From contig DASXLI010000104.1 in assembly GCA_036496285.1 (NCBI GenBank), positions 1-64,000 on the forward strand: 64,000 bases of DNA, written 5' to 3'. Every line of letters begins with the position of its first letter. Position 1 is the first letter of the stretch. Below the pieces are notes generated by a model. The model saw nothing but the letters and a program-made list of their open reading frames with translations, was not told the DNA's origin and searched no databases. The position numbers and the translations under genes were made by a program. Source of the stretch: DP-19 sp036496285. Lineage in GTDB: Bacteria; Desulfobacterota; Binatia; UTPRO1. Shown in pieces: positions 47,643 through 55,947 of the stretch.

Positions 47643-47678
47643 GACGGCGCCCCGGCGATGGCTCGCCGGGGCGCCGTC
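47643..47678. terminator. 16-bp perfect inverted repeat between convergent genes
   Basis: Arms at 47643-47658 (GACGGCGCCCCGGCGA) and 47663-47678 are exact reverse complements around a 4-nt TGGC loop, 8 bp after one stop and 17 bp before the facing stop. No T run; an unusually strong bidirectional terminator is inferred. Confidence 0.65.
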
Positions 47679-47695
47679 GCCTATGACCGCGTGGC

Positions 47696-48835
47696 TCAAG
47701 ACGGACACGGGCACGCGAGCGCGCTCGTCGTCCCGTCGACGAACGTGTCGATCTTGCCCTCGATCGCCGCCGCGTCGCCGCTGGTCACGCATCCGCCCTT
47801 GTCCTCCAGCTTGGAGAATGCCGTGGCGTACTTCGCGAGGCACTTGGCGACCTTGGCCGGATCGAGCGGCTCCAGGATGTTGCCGGTCGCCGCCGCCTTC
47901 GCTTTGAGGCCGAGGAGACACGACGTCTTCGCCGCCGCCGCCTTGATCTTGGCGGCTTGGCACTTGTTCGAGCTCGGCGGACCCGCCGCATTGAGCGCGG
48001 CATCGACGTCCGCCGTGAACCCGTCGATGGCCGCCTCGATGGAGCTCGCGTCGCCGCTGGTGATGCAGTTGCCCTTCGCTTCGAGCTTGTCGAACGCCGT
48101 CACGAGCCCGTCCTTGCACTTCTGGACCTTGGTCGGGTCAGCGGCCACGCCCTTGTCGGCCACCTCGCTGTCGAGGGCGAGGAGACACGAGGCCTTTTTG
48201 CCAACGGCCTTGATCTTCGCGGCGGCGCACTTCGCCTGCACCGAGAAGCAGCATTGGAAGCGCAGGCTCGACGGCGCGCTGAGGCTATCGTAGGCGAAGA
48301 AGATGTGACGATTGATCTTGCAGTCGTTCTCCACCGCCGTGTTGAGGACGATCCCGTTGCCCGTGGGAATGGTGTTGTTGCTGAGCTGGAACTCGATCCG
48401 GGTGGGAGTGAAGCCGAGCGTGCCGCCGGCCTTCGCCTGGCTGACGTCGCCGTTGAGCACGGACGCGGCACCGATCGGCGTCAACGCGCTGGTGCCGTCG
48501 ATCTTGAAGAGCTGCGTCGTGACCCGGGCGCAGTGCCGCATTTTCTGATTGGCAGACAGATTCAGCCGTACCGAGGCGATCGGCAACAACGACTCATCGG
48601 AGACGAACGGCGCCGAGGTGAACGGGGGCAAGGCCTGGGCCTGGTTCTGGTCGAGGATGTGCTCATCGACGAGCGGCGTCACGTCGGGGGGGACGGTCAT
48701 GTCGAGGGGGAAATTCGTCGTTCCTCCGGGGATGGTCACCGGCACCGCGCTGTGGTGGAAGAAAAACTCCTGGGTTTGCGCGTGTACGGGCGCGAGAAAT
48801 CCGAGCAGGAAGCACAGTACGAAGACGACTCTCAT
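47696..48835 (-). CDS. Secreted protein with duplicated Cys/Lys/Ala-rich helical repeat
   Basis: 379 aa. Signal peptide ends at APVHA. Residues ~20-200 are a beta-like domain. Then an ~85-residue helical unit occurs twice: (K)CAAAKIKAVGKKASCLLALD...GNCITSGDASSIEAAIDGF and (K)CQAAKIKAAAAKTSCLLGLK...GGCVTSGDAAAIEGKID, with about five matching Cys in each. No family recognised. Converges with the Cys-repeat operon. Confidence 0.75.
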   Translation of the reverse strand: MRVVFVLCFLLGFLAPVHAQTQEFFFHHSAVPVTIPGGTTNFPLDMTVPPDVTPLVDEHILDQNQAQALPPFTSAPFVSDESLLPIASVRLNLSANQKMRHCARVTTQLFKIDGTSALTPIGAASVLNGDVSQAKAGGTLGFTPTRIEFQLSNNTIPTGNGIVLNTAVENDCKINRHIFFAYDSLSAPSSLRFQCCFSVQAKCAAAKIKAVGKKASCLLALDSEVADKGVAADPTKVQKCKDGLVTAFDKLEAKGNCITSGDASSIEAAIDGFTADVDAALNAAGPPSSNKCQAAKIKAAAAKTSCLLGLKAKAAATGNILEPLDPAKVAKCLAKYATAFSKLEDKGGCVTSGDAAAIEGKIDTFVDGTTSALACPCPS

Positions 48836-49106
48836 TGTCCACCCCTTTGATGACGTTCTTCGGCGCCTGATACTCCGGAGCGGCCGTTCGCGACAAGGGC
48901 CGACAACGGGACGCCGCGGGGAGGAGCAGGTCGGCTCATGGGCGGCGGCGAGGACTTCAGTTCAGGAAAGCCTTCGCGACTGCGCCGGACCTCGAAATGC
49001 GTGGCAGTCCCGCTGCTCGGCGCGCGGGTGCCCGTGGAGGGCCGCGATCACCGCGAGCGTTGCGAGTCCGACGGCGGACGTGGGGTAGGACGGCTCGGGA
49101 CGAGTA

Positions 49107-49427
49107 TCAACCGCGACGCGGCCGCACGAGCGTGCTCAGGGCAGCTACGAGCAGTTCCCGTGGAGGGATCGCAGCCGCGCCATAGGTCCGGCACGCAACA
49201 CCGTACGCGATGCTGCTCCGCGCCGCGGGCTCGATGTCTACCCCGTCGACCTGCACGCTTGGTGAGCCGAGGAAGCGCAGGCGCGCCGCGTCCTCAAGCG
49301 TCTTGACCTCGACCTCCTCGACGGTCCCATCCACGCGGAGCGCGGCGAGCACCTCGTGCGCAAGAACCACCGTTTGCTGGTGACTCGCGCAGCCCTCGAC
49401 GTAGAGCACCTCGACTTTCCTGGTCAC
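49107..49427 (-). CDS. Thioredoxin-like protein lacking the CxxC pair
   Basis: 106 aa. Thioredoxin-type start (VEVLYVEGCASHQQT) and cis-Pro region (LGSPSVQVDGVDIE), but only one Cys at the usual active-site spot, so not a classic thioredoxin. Similar small proteins occur near metal or mercury genes; none are seen here. Confidence 0.75.
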   Translation of the reverse strand: MTRKVEVLYVEGCASHQQTVVLAHEVLAALRVDGTVEEVEVKTLEDAARLRFLGSPSVQVDGVDIEPAARSSIAYGVACRTYGAAAIPPRELLVAALSTLVRPRRG

Positions 49428-49547
49428 CGACGACAGCCTATCTGGTCGTTGTTTCCGTCACCAACCGACGCGCTCCAGACACCCGCATGGGGTCGGCAAG
49501 CGCCCCCTCCGGCATGGCGCGGATCGAGCGCTAGTCGAGTTCGCTGA

Positions 49548-49943
49548 CTACAGAACCGCGTGGCCGAAGGCTTCGTCGGCCACGTCGGCGTCGGCGTCCG
49601 CCTTGGTGGCATGCACGCGCCCGTCGAGATGGTTCGGCGGCGCGTAGACCGTGTAGATCTTGAGCGGCTGCGCCCCCGCATTCACGACGTTGTGCGCCGT
49701 GCCGGGGGTAACCACGAGCACGTCGCCGGCCGCAATCGGCTGCGCCTTGCCGTCGAGGATAGCGGTGCCGCTGCCGCTCAGGAAGAAAAGCGTCTGCTCG
49801 ACGTGCGCGTGGGTTTCGAGTCCGACCTCGCCGCCGGGCGGAATGTTCATCACCACGAGCTGGCTCCGTGCGCCGGTAAAGAGGACGCTACGGAAATTCC
49901 GGTTCTGCTCTGTTGCCTGCATGACCTTGGCGTGGAACGACAT
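49548..49943 (-). CDS. Cupin-domain protein
   Basis: 131 aa from ATG 49943 with GAGAGGAGGG upstream. Single cupin fold; metal ligands in GLETHAHVEQTLFFLSGSG and later PGTAHNVVNAG. Could be a small sugar/polyketide enzyme or a regulator; function not set. Confidence 0.85.
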   Translation of the reverse strand: MSFHAKVMQATEQNRNFRSVLFTGARSQLVVMNIPPGGEVGLETHAHVEQTLFFLSGSGTAILDGKAQPIAAGDVLVVTPGTAHNVVNAGAQPLKIYTVYAPPNHLDGRVHATKADADADVADEAFGHAVL

Positions 49944-50041
49944 GGCGATCCCTCCTCTCGGGTGATGGTCCGAGATTACTTCATCCCCGGCCCGCTCGAG
50001 CGCTGACGATGTTGTAGCCACGAACTGCTCAGCGGGAGAAG

Positions 50042-50114
50042 TGGGCAGGGGCAGAATTGAACTGCCGACACGCAGATTTTCAGTCTGCTGCTCTACCGAC
50101 TGAGCTACCTGCCC
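50042..50114 (-). tRNA. tRNA-Phe (anticodon GAA)
   Basis: Minus-strand cloverleaf with acceptor GGGCAGG...CCTGCCC, D-arm AGCTCAGTCGGTAGAGC, anticodon loop CTGAAAA (GAA, reads TTC/TTT), T-arm GGCAGTTCAATTCTGCC. No encoded CCA. Confidence 0.95.
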
Positions 50115-50180
50115 GTGACCCGGTGGGCCCCGACGCGAGCGCGGCGGGTGGATCGACCGGGAGACCCTACCAAGGCGGGC

Positions 50181-51152
50181 CTACCTCTTCAACTCCGCGA
50201 CCTTCTTCTCGACGAGGTCGATCACCTTGGCCTCGATGCAGGTGCCGTCGAGCCGGTCGATCTCCTGGACGCCGGTCGGGCTCGTGACGTTCACCTCGGT
50301 CAGGTAGTCGCCGATGATGTCGAGGCCGACGAGCCAGAGGCCGTCGGCACGCAGGCGCTCGGCGACCCGGTCGCAGATGCGGCGCTCGCGCGCGCCGAGG
50401 ACGACCTTCCGTGCGGTGCCGCCGACGTGGAGGTTGCTGCGGTGCTCGTCGTCGCGCGGGATGCGGGCGACGGCGCCGAGCGCCACGCCGTCGACGACGA
50501 CGACACGCTCGTCGCCGGTCTCGCGCACCGCCTTCACGTACTGCTGCGCCATGACGAGCTTCCGGCCGTTGTCGGTCATCAGCTCGAGGATGGCGTTCAG
50601 GTTCCGGTCCTTGGCGTGCACGTGGAAGATGCTGAGCCCGCCCCAGCCGTTCGGGGGCTTGACGATCATCTCGCCGCCGAGCTCCTGCATGAAGTCCTTG
50701 AGCTGCGCGATGTCGCGGGTGAGCAGCGTGCGCGGGATCAGGTCGGGGAAGTTGAGGGCGTAGAGCTTCTCGTTGGCGTCGCGCAGCGCGCCGGGCCGGT
50801 TCATGACGAAGACGCCCTGCGCCTCGACGAGCGACAGGAGGTGCGTCGCGTAGAGGAAGTCCTCGTCGACGGGCGGGTCGCTGCGCATCAGCACGGCGTC
50901 GAACTCGGCGAGCCGCGCGACCGTGCTCTCGTGGAACGTGTGGTGCGACGGGTCCTGCTCGGTCGGCCGCCGCACCTCGACGCGGCGGGCGAGGGCACCG
51001 ACGTCGTTGCCGCGGGTGAAGAGGTCGCGGTGCTCGATCGCGAAGACGGCGTGGCCGCGCTTCTGCGCCTCGAGCATGAGGACGAAGGTCGTGTCCTTGT
51101 CGGGTAGGAAGCGCGCGACGGGATCGGCGACGACGGCGATGCGGAGCGCCAT
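50181..51152 (-). CDS. gshB: Glutathione synthetase
   Basis: 323 aa from ATG 51152, whose ATG overlaps the upstream RDD stop (TGATG). ATP-grasp enzyme joining gamma-glutamylcysteine to glycine. MIVKPPNGWGGLSIF, ANEKLYALNF, VVDGVALGAVARIPRDD and EVNVTSPTG are typical. Last gene of the prmA-rsmE-RDD-gshB run. Confidence 0.95.
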   Translation of the reverse strand: MALRIAVVADPVARFLPDKDTTFVLMLEAQKRGHAVFAIEHRDLFTRGNDVGALARRVEVRRPTEQDPSHHTFHESTVARLAEFDAVLMRSDPPVDEDFLYATHLLSLVEAQGVFVMNRPGALRDANEKLYALNFPDLIPRTLLTRDIAQLKDFMQELGGEMIVKPPNGWGGLSIFHVHAKDRNLNAILELMTDNGRKLVMAQQYVKAVRETGDERVVVVDGVALGAVARIPRDDEHRSNLHVGGTARKVVLGARERRICDRVAERLRADGLWLVGLDIIGDYLTEVNVTSPTGVQEIDRLDGTCIEAKVIDLVEKKVAELKR

Positions 51153-51874
51153 CACACCTCCTCGGGGGCGAGGTGCACGACGCACGTGCCCGTCAGGTAG
51201 TCGTGCCAGCCGCGCTTGCGGCGGTTCGCCATGATCGTGGTGAAGCCGAGGAAGAAGAACGCGCTCGAGATGGCGTAGCCGACGACGCGCAGCAGGCTCC
51301 GGAGGATGCCGATGCGCGCGAGGTCACGGCCGCGCCGCACGGCGATGCCGACGACGGCCTTGCCGATCGTCTGGCCGGTGCCGCGGTGCAGCGCCATGAA
51401 GTAGAGCGCCGCCATCGCGAGCCACGCGTAGCCGACGAGCTGGGCGAGCGCCTCCTCGGTCTCGGCGAAGCGAACGGGTGCCTTGCTCGCGACGAGTCCG
51501 ATCCGCACGCCGTAGATGACGGCGAGGGAGAGTGGCATGGTCGCGGCCGCGAGGATCACGAGGTCGATCGTGAACGCGACGACGCGGATGACGAAACCGG
51601 CGTAGTGCGGCGGGCGTCCCGCGGCGGCGAACTCCGGCGTGCCCGCGCGCGGCGGCGCAGCGACGTCGGCTGCGGCGCGGCGGCGCGCCATGTTCTCGGC
51701 GACGGCGCGCAGCGCCTCGGCCTCGCTCGTCTCCTTGACCGCCCCACCCGGCGGAATGGGGTGTGCGGAGGACGTCACGTCGATCGTCTCGAACGGCCGG
51801 CCGCAGGTCGCGCAGGCTTCCGCAGCGATCGGGCTCGGGGTGCCGCACGCCGGGCAGCGCGTCGTCTCGCTCAT
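51152..51874 (-). CDS. RDD-family membrane protein with N-terminal zinc ribbon
   Basis: 240 aa. N-terminal CPACGTPSP...ACATCGRPF zinc ribbon, a charged Ala/Arg linker, then a multi-helix RDD domain with FVIRVVAFTIDLVIL and TGQTIGKAVVGIAVRR. Role unknown. Overlaps gshB start by 1 bp. Confidence 0.9.
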   Translation of the reverse strand: MSETTRCPACGTPSPIAAEACATCGRPFETIDVTSSAHPIPPGGAVKETSEAEALRAVAENMARRRAAADVAAPPRAGTPEFAAAGRPPHYAGFVIRVVAFTIDLVILAAATMPLSLAVIYGVRIGLVASKAPVRFAETEEALAQLVGYAWLAMAALYFMALHRGTGQTIGKAVVGIAVRRGRDLARIGILRSLLRVVGYAISSAFFFLGFTTIMANRRKRGWHDYLTGTCVVHLAPEEV

Positions 51875-51889
51875 GACGTGGGCGGGATG

Positions 51890-52642
51890 CTACGTCGCGA
51901 GTCGAGGCGAGACAAGGTCGCCGAAGCGCGCCTGCACGAGCGCGACGGCGACGAGCGCCGCGGTCTCCGTGCGCAGGATGCGCGGGCCGAGATCGACGAT
52001 GGTGAAACCGGCGTCGCGCGCGGCCTCGACCTCGTCGCGGCTGAAGCCGCCCTCGGGCCCGACGACGACGGCGGCGCTCGCCGGTGGGCTCGGCGGCCGC
52101 GGTACGGCGTCGAATGCCACGGTGTTGGCCCCCTCGAAGAAGAGGAGGCGCACGTCGTGCGCGCGCGCGGCGGTGAGCGCCTCGGCGAAGGCCGCGGGCG
52201 CGGCGATCGCCGGCACGCTCGTCCGCCCGCTCTGCTTCGCGGCGGAGACGGCGATGCGCTGCCAGCGCTCGCGCTTCGCGACGGCGCCCGCGCCCGCGCC
52301 GAGCGAGAAGGCAGACGTGAAGGGCGCGATCGTGTGCACGCCGAGCTCGGTCGCCTTCTCGACGATGAGATCCATCTTCCGCCCCTTCGGGATGCCCTGG
52401 TAGAGCGTGAGGGCGAGCGGCGACTCGCGGCGCGGCACGCGCGACGCGGTGACGCGCACGGCGGCGACGCGCGGCGAGAAGCTCATCACGATGCCGCTGT
52501 GCTCGGTGCCGGTGTCGTCGAAGAGCGTCACGTGGTCGCCCTCGCGCAGGCGGAGCACGCGCTGCAGGTGGCGGAACTCGGTGCCGCGCACCTGCGCCAC
52601 GCCGTCGGTGATGTCGCTCGCGGCGATGTAGAAGCGCGCCAC
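51890..52642 (-). CDS. rsmE: 16S rRNA (uracil-1498-N3)-methyltransferase
   Basis: 250 aa from GTG 52642, 1 bp after the prmA stop. SPOUT-fold: PUA-like N-terminal part, then LYQGIPKGRKMDLIVEKATE, VVVGPEGGFSRDEV and the knot LGPRILRTETAAL. Methylates U1498 of 16S rRNA. Confidence 0.95.
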   Translation of the reverse strand: MARFYIAASDITDGVAQVRGTEFRHLQRVLRLREGDHVTLFDDTGTEHSGIVMSFSPRVAAVRVTASRVPRRESPLALTLYQGIPKGRKMDLIVEKATELGVHTIAPFTSAFSLGAGAGAVAKRERWQRIAVSAAKQSGRTSVPAIAAPAAFAEALTAARAHDVRLLFFEGANTVAFDAVPRPPSPPASAAVVVGPEGGFSRDEVEAARDAGFTIVDLGPRILRTETAALVAVALVQARFGDLVSPRLAT

Positions 52643-52643
52643 G

Positions 52644-53600
52644 TCAGTCGCTCCGGCGCTCGAAGACGCTCGTGATCCAGGTGCCGCGGCGCGCGGTGCC
52701 GCGGAAGCGCCAGCGCGGCGCCGCAAAGGCCGCGCGCAGCCGCCCCTGCTGCACGCGCAGCACGCCGGAGGTGACGAGCGAGCCCCCCGGCGCGACGGCG
52801 TTGGCCAGCGCCGGCTCGAGCGCGACGAGCACGTCGATGAAGAGGTTGGCGACGACCAGCGGATGGCGCGTCGCGCGCCTCGCGCGCGTCGTCCGGGCGG
52901 CGTCGAGCGGCATGCTCGAGAGCCGGACGCGGCCACCGAGGCGGTTGCGGCGCACGTTGGCGCGCGCGGCGGCGATCGCCTGCGGATCGGTGTCGATCGC
53001 GAGCACGCGGCGCGTGCCGAGCTTGGCGAGCGCGATCGCGAGCACGCCCGTGCCGGTGCCGACGTCGAGCGCCGACGCGGGCGGCGGCGTGGCCAGGCGC
53101 TCCAAGGTCTCGAGGCAGGCGAGGGTGGTCGCATGCTGGCCCGTGCCGAACGCCATGCCCGGATGGATGACGACGCGCCGGCGCGCGCCGAAGCGCGCCC
53201 GACTCCACGGCGGCACGACGACGAGCGAGCGGCCGGCGAGGACGGGTTGGAAATGCTCGCGCCAGTCCATTTCCCAGAGGCGCGCGTCGAGCTCGCGCCA
53301 GCCGACGCGGGCGCGCTGCACGGCCGGGTCGCGCGTTCGGCTGAGCGCGGCGCGCACGGCAAGGCGGGCGCGCACCGGCTCCGCCGCCGGAAAGAAGCCG
53401 CGCACCGTCTCGTAGCGGCGGACGCGGGCGCCGCGCGCCAGCTCGCGCACGCCGGTCACGACGCCGTGCGAGCCGGCCTCGACGAGGAGCGTGCCGACGC
53501 GCTCGGCCGCGTCGGCCGGGACGCGCACGGCGGCCTCGAGCCACGTCGCGCGCGGCCGTGTCGGCGCCGTCGCGCGTGCTCTGCTCGCCCGATTCGTCAT
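52644..53600 (-). CDS. prmA: Ribosomal protein L11 methyltransferase
   Basis: 318 aa from ATG 53600. PrmA marks MAFGTGQHATT and SAM motif DVGTGTGVLAIALAKLG, then VVANLFIDVLVAL. Head of the prmA-rsmE-RDD-gshB run. An ATG six codons earlier is possible. Confidence 0.93.
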   Translation of the reverse strand: MTNRASRARATAPTRPRATWLEAAVRVPADAAERVGTLLVEAGSHGVVTGVRELARGARVRRYETVRGFFPAAEPVRARLAVRAALSRTRDPAVQRARVGWRELDARLWEMDWREHFQPVLAGRSLVVVPPWSRARFGARRRVVIHPGMAFGTGQHATTLACLETLERLATPPPASALDVGTGTGVLAIALAKLGTRRVLAIDTDPQAIAAARANVRRNRLGGRVRLSSMPLDAARTTRARRATRHPLVVANLFIDVLVALEPALANAVAPGGSLVTSGVLRVQQGRLRAAFAAPRWRFRGTARRGTWITSVFERRSD

Positions 53601-53673
53601 GGCGAGCGGATATGCCACGGCGCCGCGCGCGCCGCCAACGCGCGCCGTGAGTGCGGCGGCCGCGCTTAGCGCG

Positions 53674-54336
53674 TCAGGAGACGCCGGGCGGCGCGGGCGC
53701 GCGCGAGACCTGCACCTCGCCTGGGCCGAGCACGCGGTCGATCAGCCGCACGAGCGTGTTGGCCGGCGTCGCGATCGCGCATTGCGCGCCGCCGTGCACC
53801 AGGCCGACGACGTGGCCGCCCGCGTCGACGAGCGGCGATCCCGAGTCGCCGGGGACGCCGCGGATCGTCGTGAAGAGCGCGTTCGAGAGCTGCGGCAGGG
53901 ACGGGCAGGTGCCGCTGTGATCGAGCTTCGCCTCCTGGAAGCGCGGGTCGCGCGGGTTGCCCTCGAAGAAAAGGACGGTGCCGTCGATCGGCGCGCCGCG
54001 CAGGAGCGAGAGCGGCGTCACGGAGACCGGGGTCTCGAGCAGCAGCACCGCCTGGTCCGCCACCTCGTCGGTTGCCGCGACGTAGCCCGGCCGCACGAGC
54101 CCGTTGCTGAAGCGGACGTCGAGGACGCTCTTGCCGGTCACGCAGTGGCGCGCGGTGACGACGAGATCCTGCCCCTCGGTCAGCACGCCCGAGCAGCCGC
54201 CGCCGACGTTGACGCTCGCCTCGTGGAGGCGGTGCTGGATGTCGGCCGGCGCCTGCTCGGCGAGCACCGCGCGCGCGCAGGAGAGCGCGAATGCGAGCGC
54301 GAGCAGCCATGCGAAGAGCCGAGCTGAGCGTCTCAT
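53674..54336 (-). CDS. Exported trypsin-like serine protease
   Basis: 220 aa. Signal peptide with a hydrophobic core ending near VLAE. Chymotrypsin-fold triad His64 (TARHCV), Asp94 (EVADQAV) and Ser165 (VPGDSGSPL). No PDZ or other extra domain, so a stand-alone periplasmic or secreted protease. Next to an exported methyltransferase gene 67 bp upstream. Confidence 0.9.
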   Translation of the reverse strand: MRRSARLFAWLLALAFALSCARAVLAEQAPADIQHRLHEASVNVGGGCSGVLTEGQDLVVTARHCVTGKSVLDVRFSNGLVRPGYVAATDEVADQAVLLLETPVSVTPLSLLRGAPIDGTVLFFEGNPRDPRFQEAKLDHSGTCPSLPQLSNALFTTIRGVPGDSGSPLVDAGGHVVGLVHGGAQCAIATPANTLVRLIDRVLGPGEVQVSRAPAPPGVS

Positions 54337-54403
54337 GGGGGCATTCTGATCCGCCGCCGGCTCCGATTGAAGCCCCCCGCGCCGCCGCGCGGAGCGGCGC
54401 CGC

Positions 54404-55114
54404 TCACGACGCGGTGAAGACGAGAACGTATTGATACGGCAGGACTCCGGGCTCGGCCGCGAGGCGGTAGCCGGCGGCCTCCATCTCGCGCACGACCTGA
54501 TCGCGCGCGAGTTTGTGCTCGGGTGGGGGCCCGACCGGCAGCGGCTGCGCCTGCCAGTCGACGATCGCGACGCGGCCCGACGGCCGCAGCACGCGCCGCA
54601 GCCGGCGCAGGTACTCCAGGCGCCGGTCGAGATGGTGGAACGTGTCGACGATCAGCACGAGATCGACCGCGCCACGCGGCAGGCGCGAGTCGTCGAACGA
54701 GGCGAGGAGCGGCGCGACGTTCGGCGTGTGCTCCTGCTCGGCGCGCTCGCGCAGGTGCGCGACGAGGTTCGGCTCGGTGTCGACCGCGAAGACCGTGCCG
54801 CGCTCGCCGACCGCGCCCGCGAGGTAGCGGCTGAAGTAGCCGGTGCCGGCGCCGAGGTCGGCGACGGTCATGCCCGGCCGGATGGCGAGCGCCGCGACGA
54901 GCTCCCGCGGCTTCTGCCAGGCGTCGCGCGCCGGATCGTCGAAGACCGCCGACCACTGCTTCACGTCGTCGAAGGGATGGCGGCTCGTCGCCTCGAAGGG
55001 TGCGTGCGTCGGTGCGGGCGAGGGATCCGCAGCCCACGCGCCGGCCGCGGCGACGGTGCCGGCGAGCACGGCCGCGGCGGCGGCGTATCGGCGGCGCGAC
55101 GGTGCGCGGCTCAT
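54404..55114 (-). CDS. Exported or anchored class I methyltransferase
   Basis: 236 aa. A Tat/Sec-like N-terminus (MSRAPSRRRYAAAAAVLAGT, then AAGAWAAD) precedes a normal SAM-binding Rossmann fold (VADLGAGTGYFSRYLAG; VDTEPNLVAHLR; LVLIVDTFHHLD). SAM is cytoplasmic, so a periplasmic location would be odd; a membrane anchor facing the cytoplasm is possible. Several uncultured bacteria carry similar predicted-lipoprotein/exported methyltransferases. Confidence 0.85.
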   Translation of the reverse strand: MSRAPSRRRYAAAAAVLAGTVAAAGAWAADPSPAPTHAPFEATSRHPFDDVKQWSAVFDDPARDAWQKPRELVAALAIRPGMTVADLGAGTGYFSRYLAGAVGERGTVFAVDTEPNLVAHLRERAEQEHTPNVAPLLASFDDSRLPRGAVDLVLIVDTFHHLDRRLEYLRRLRRVLRPSGRVAIVDWQAQPLPVGPPPEHKLARDQVVREMEAAGYRLAAEPGVLPYQYVLVFTAS

Positions 55115-55203
55115 GGCGCCAGCTCTACGCCAATGCGCGGCCGCTGTGAACGCGGGCGGCCATGCCGTTCCGCGCCGCGCCGGGCGCTGGTATGGTTGCG
55201 CGC

Positions 55204-55947
55204 ATGACCGCCGTCCTGCGCGCGCGCGCCGGCGAGCGCCTCGTCCGCATCGCCCACCGCGGCGCCTCGGCGAGCGCGCCGGAGAACACGCACGCCGCCT
55301 TCGCGGCGGCGCTCGGGCTCGGCGTCGACGCGATCGAGCTCGACTGCCAGCTCTCCGCCGACGGCGTGCCCGTCGTGATCCACGACGAGACGCTCGAGCG
55401 CACGACGAGCGGTATCGGGCCGGTGCGCGCCAAGCCGTGGGCGGAGCTCTGCCGGCTCGACGCCGGCGGCTGGAAGGGCGCGGCCTTCCGCGGCGAGCGC
55501 ATCCCGCTCCTCGAGGACGTGTTGACGCAGCTCGACGGCCGCGCCGTCCTGAACGTCGAGATCAAGAGCGCAAGCGACGTCGGCGAGATCGAGGCGCCGC
55601 TCGTCGCGCTCGTGCGCACGCGCGGCGCGCTGCCGTGGGTGATCTTCTCTTCCTTCCACGAGGGCGCGGTGCGGAACGTGCGCGCGGCATCGGCCGACGC
55701 GGCGATCGGCATCCTCTGGGACCGGGCGCCGGTCAGCCGGTCGATCGCGCTCGCGCGCGAGCTCGGCGCGCGCTGCATCGTGCCGAGCGTGCGCCGCACG
55801 ACGCCGGAGCTCATCGCGGAGGCGCACGCGCACGACCTCGGCGTCTGGGTGTGGACGGTGAACGAGCTCGCCGAGATGCGCCGGCTCGCCGGTGCCGGCG
55901 TCGACGCGCTCTTCAGCGACTACCCCGAGCGCTTGGCCGAGCTCTGA
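55204..55947 (+). CDS. Glycerophosphodiester phosphodiesterase
   Basis: 247 aa from ATG 55204. GDPD motifs IAHRGASASAPENTHAAF and IELDCQLSADG...VIHDETLERTT give the acidic/His metal site. Cytoplasmic; releases glycerol-3-phosphate from glycerophosphodiesters. Its last 28 bp overlap the convergent M16 gene. Confidence 0.93.
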   Translation: MTAVLRARAGERLVRIAHRGASASAPENTHAAFAAALGLGVDAIELDCQLSADGVPVVIHDETLERTTSGIGPVRAKPWAELCRLDAGGWKGAAFRGERIPLLEDVLTQLDGRAVLNVEIKSASDVGEIEAPLVALVRTRGALPWVIFSSFHEGAVRNVRAASADAAIGILWDRAPVSRSIALARELGARCIVPSVRRTTPELIAEAHAHDLGVWVWTVNELAEMRRLAGAGVDALFSDYPERLAEL

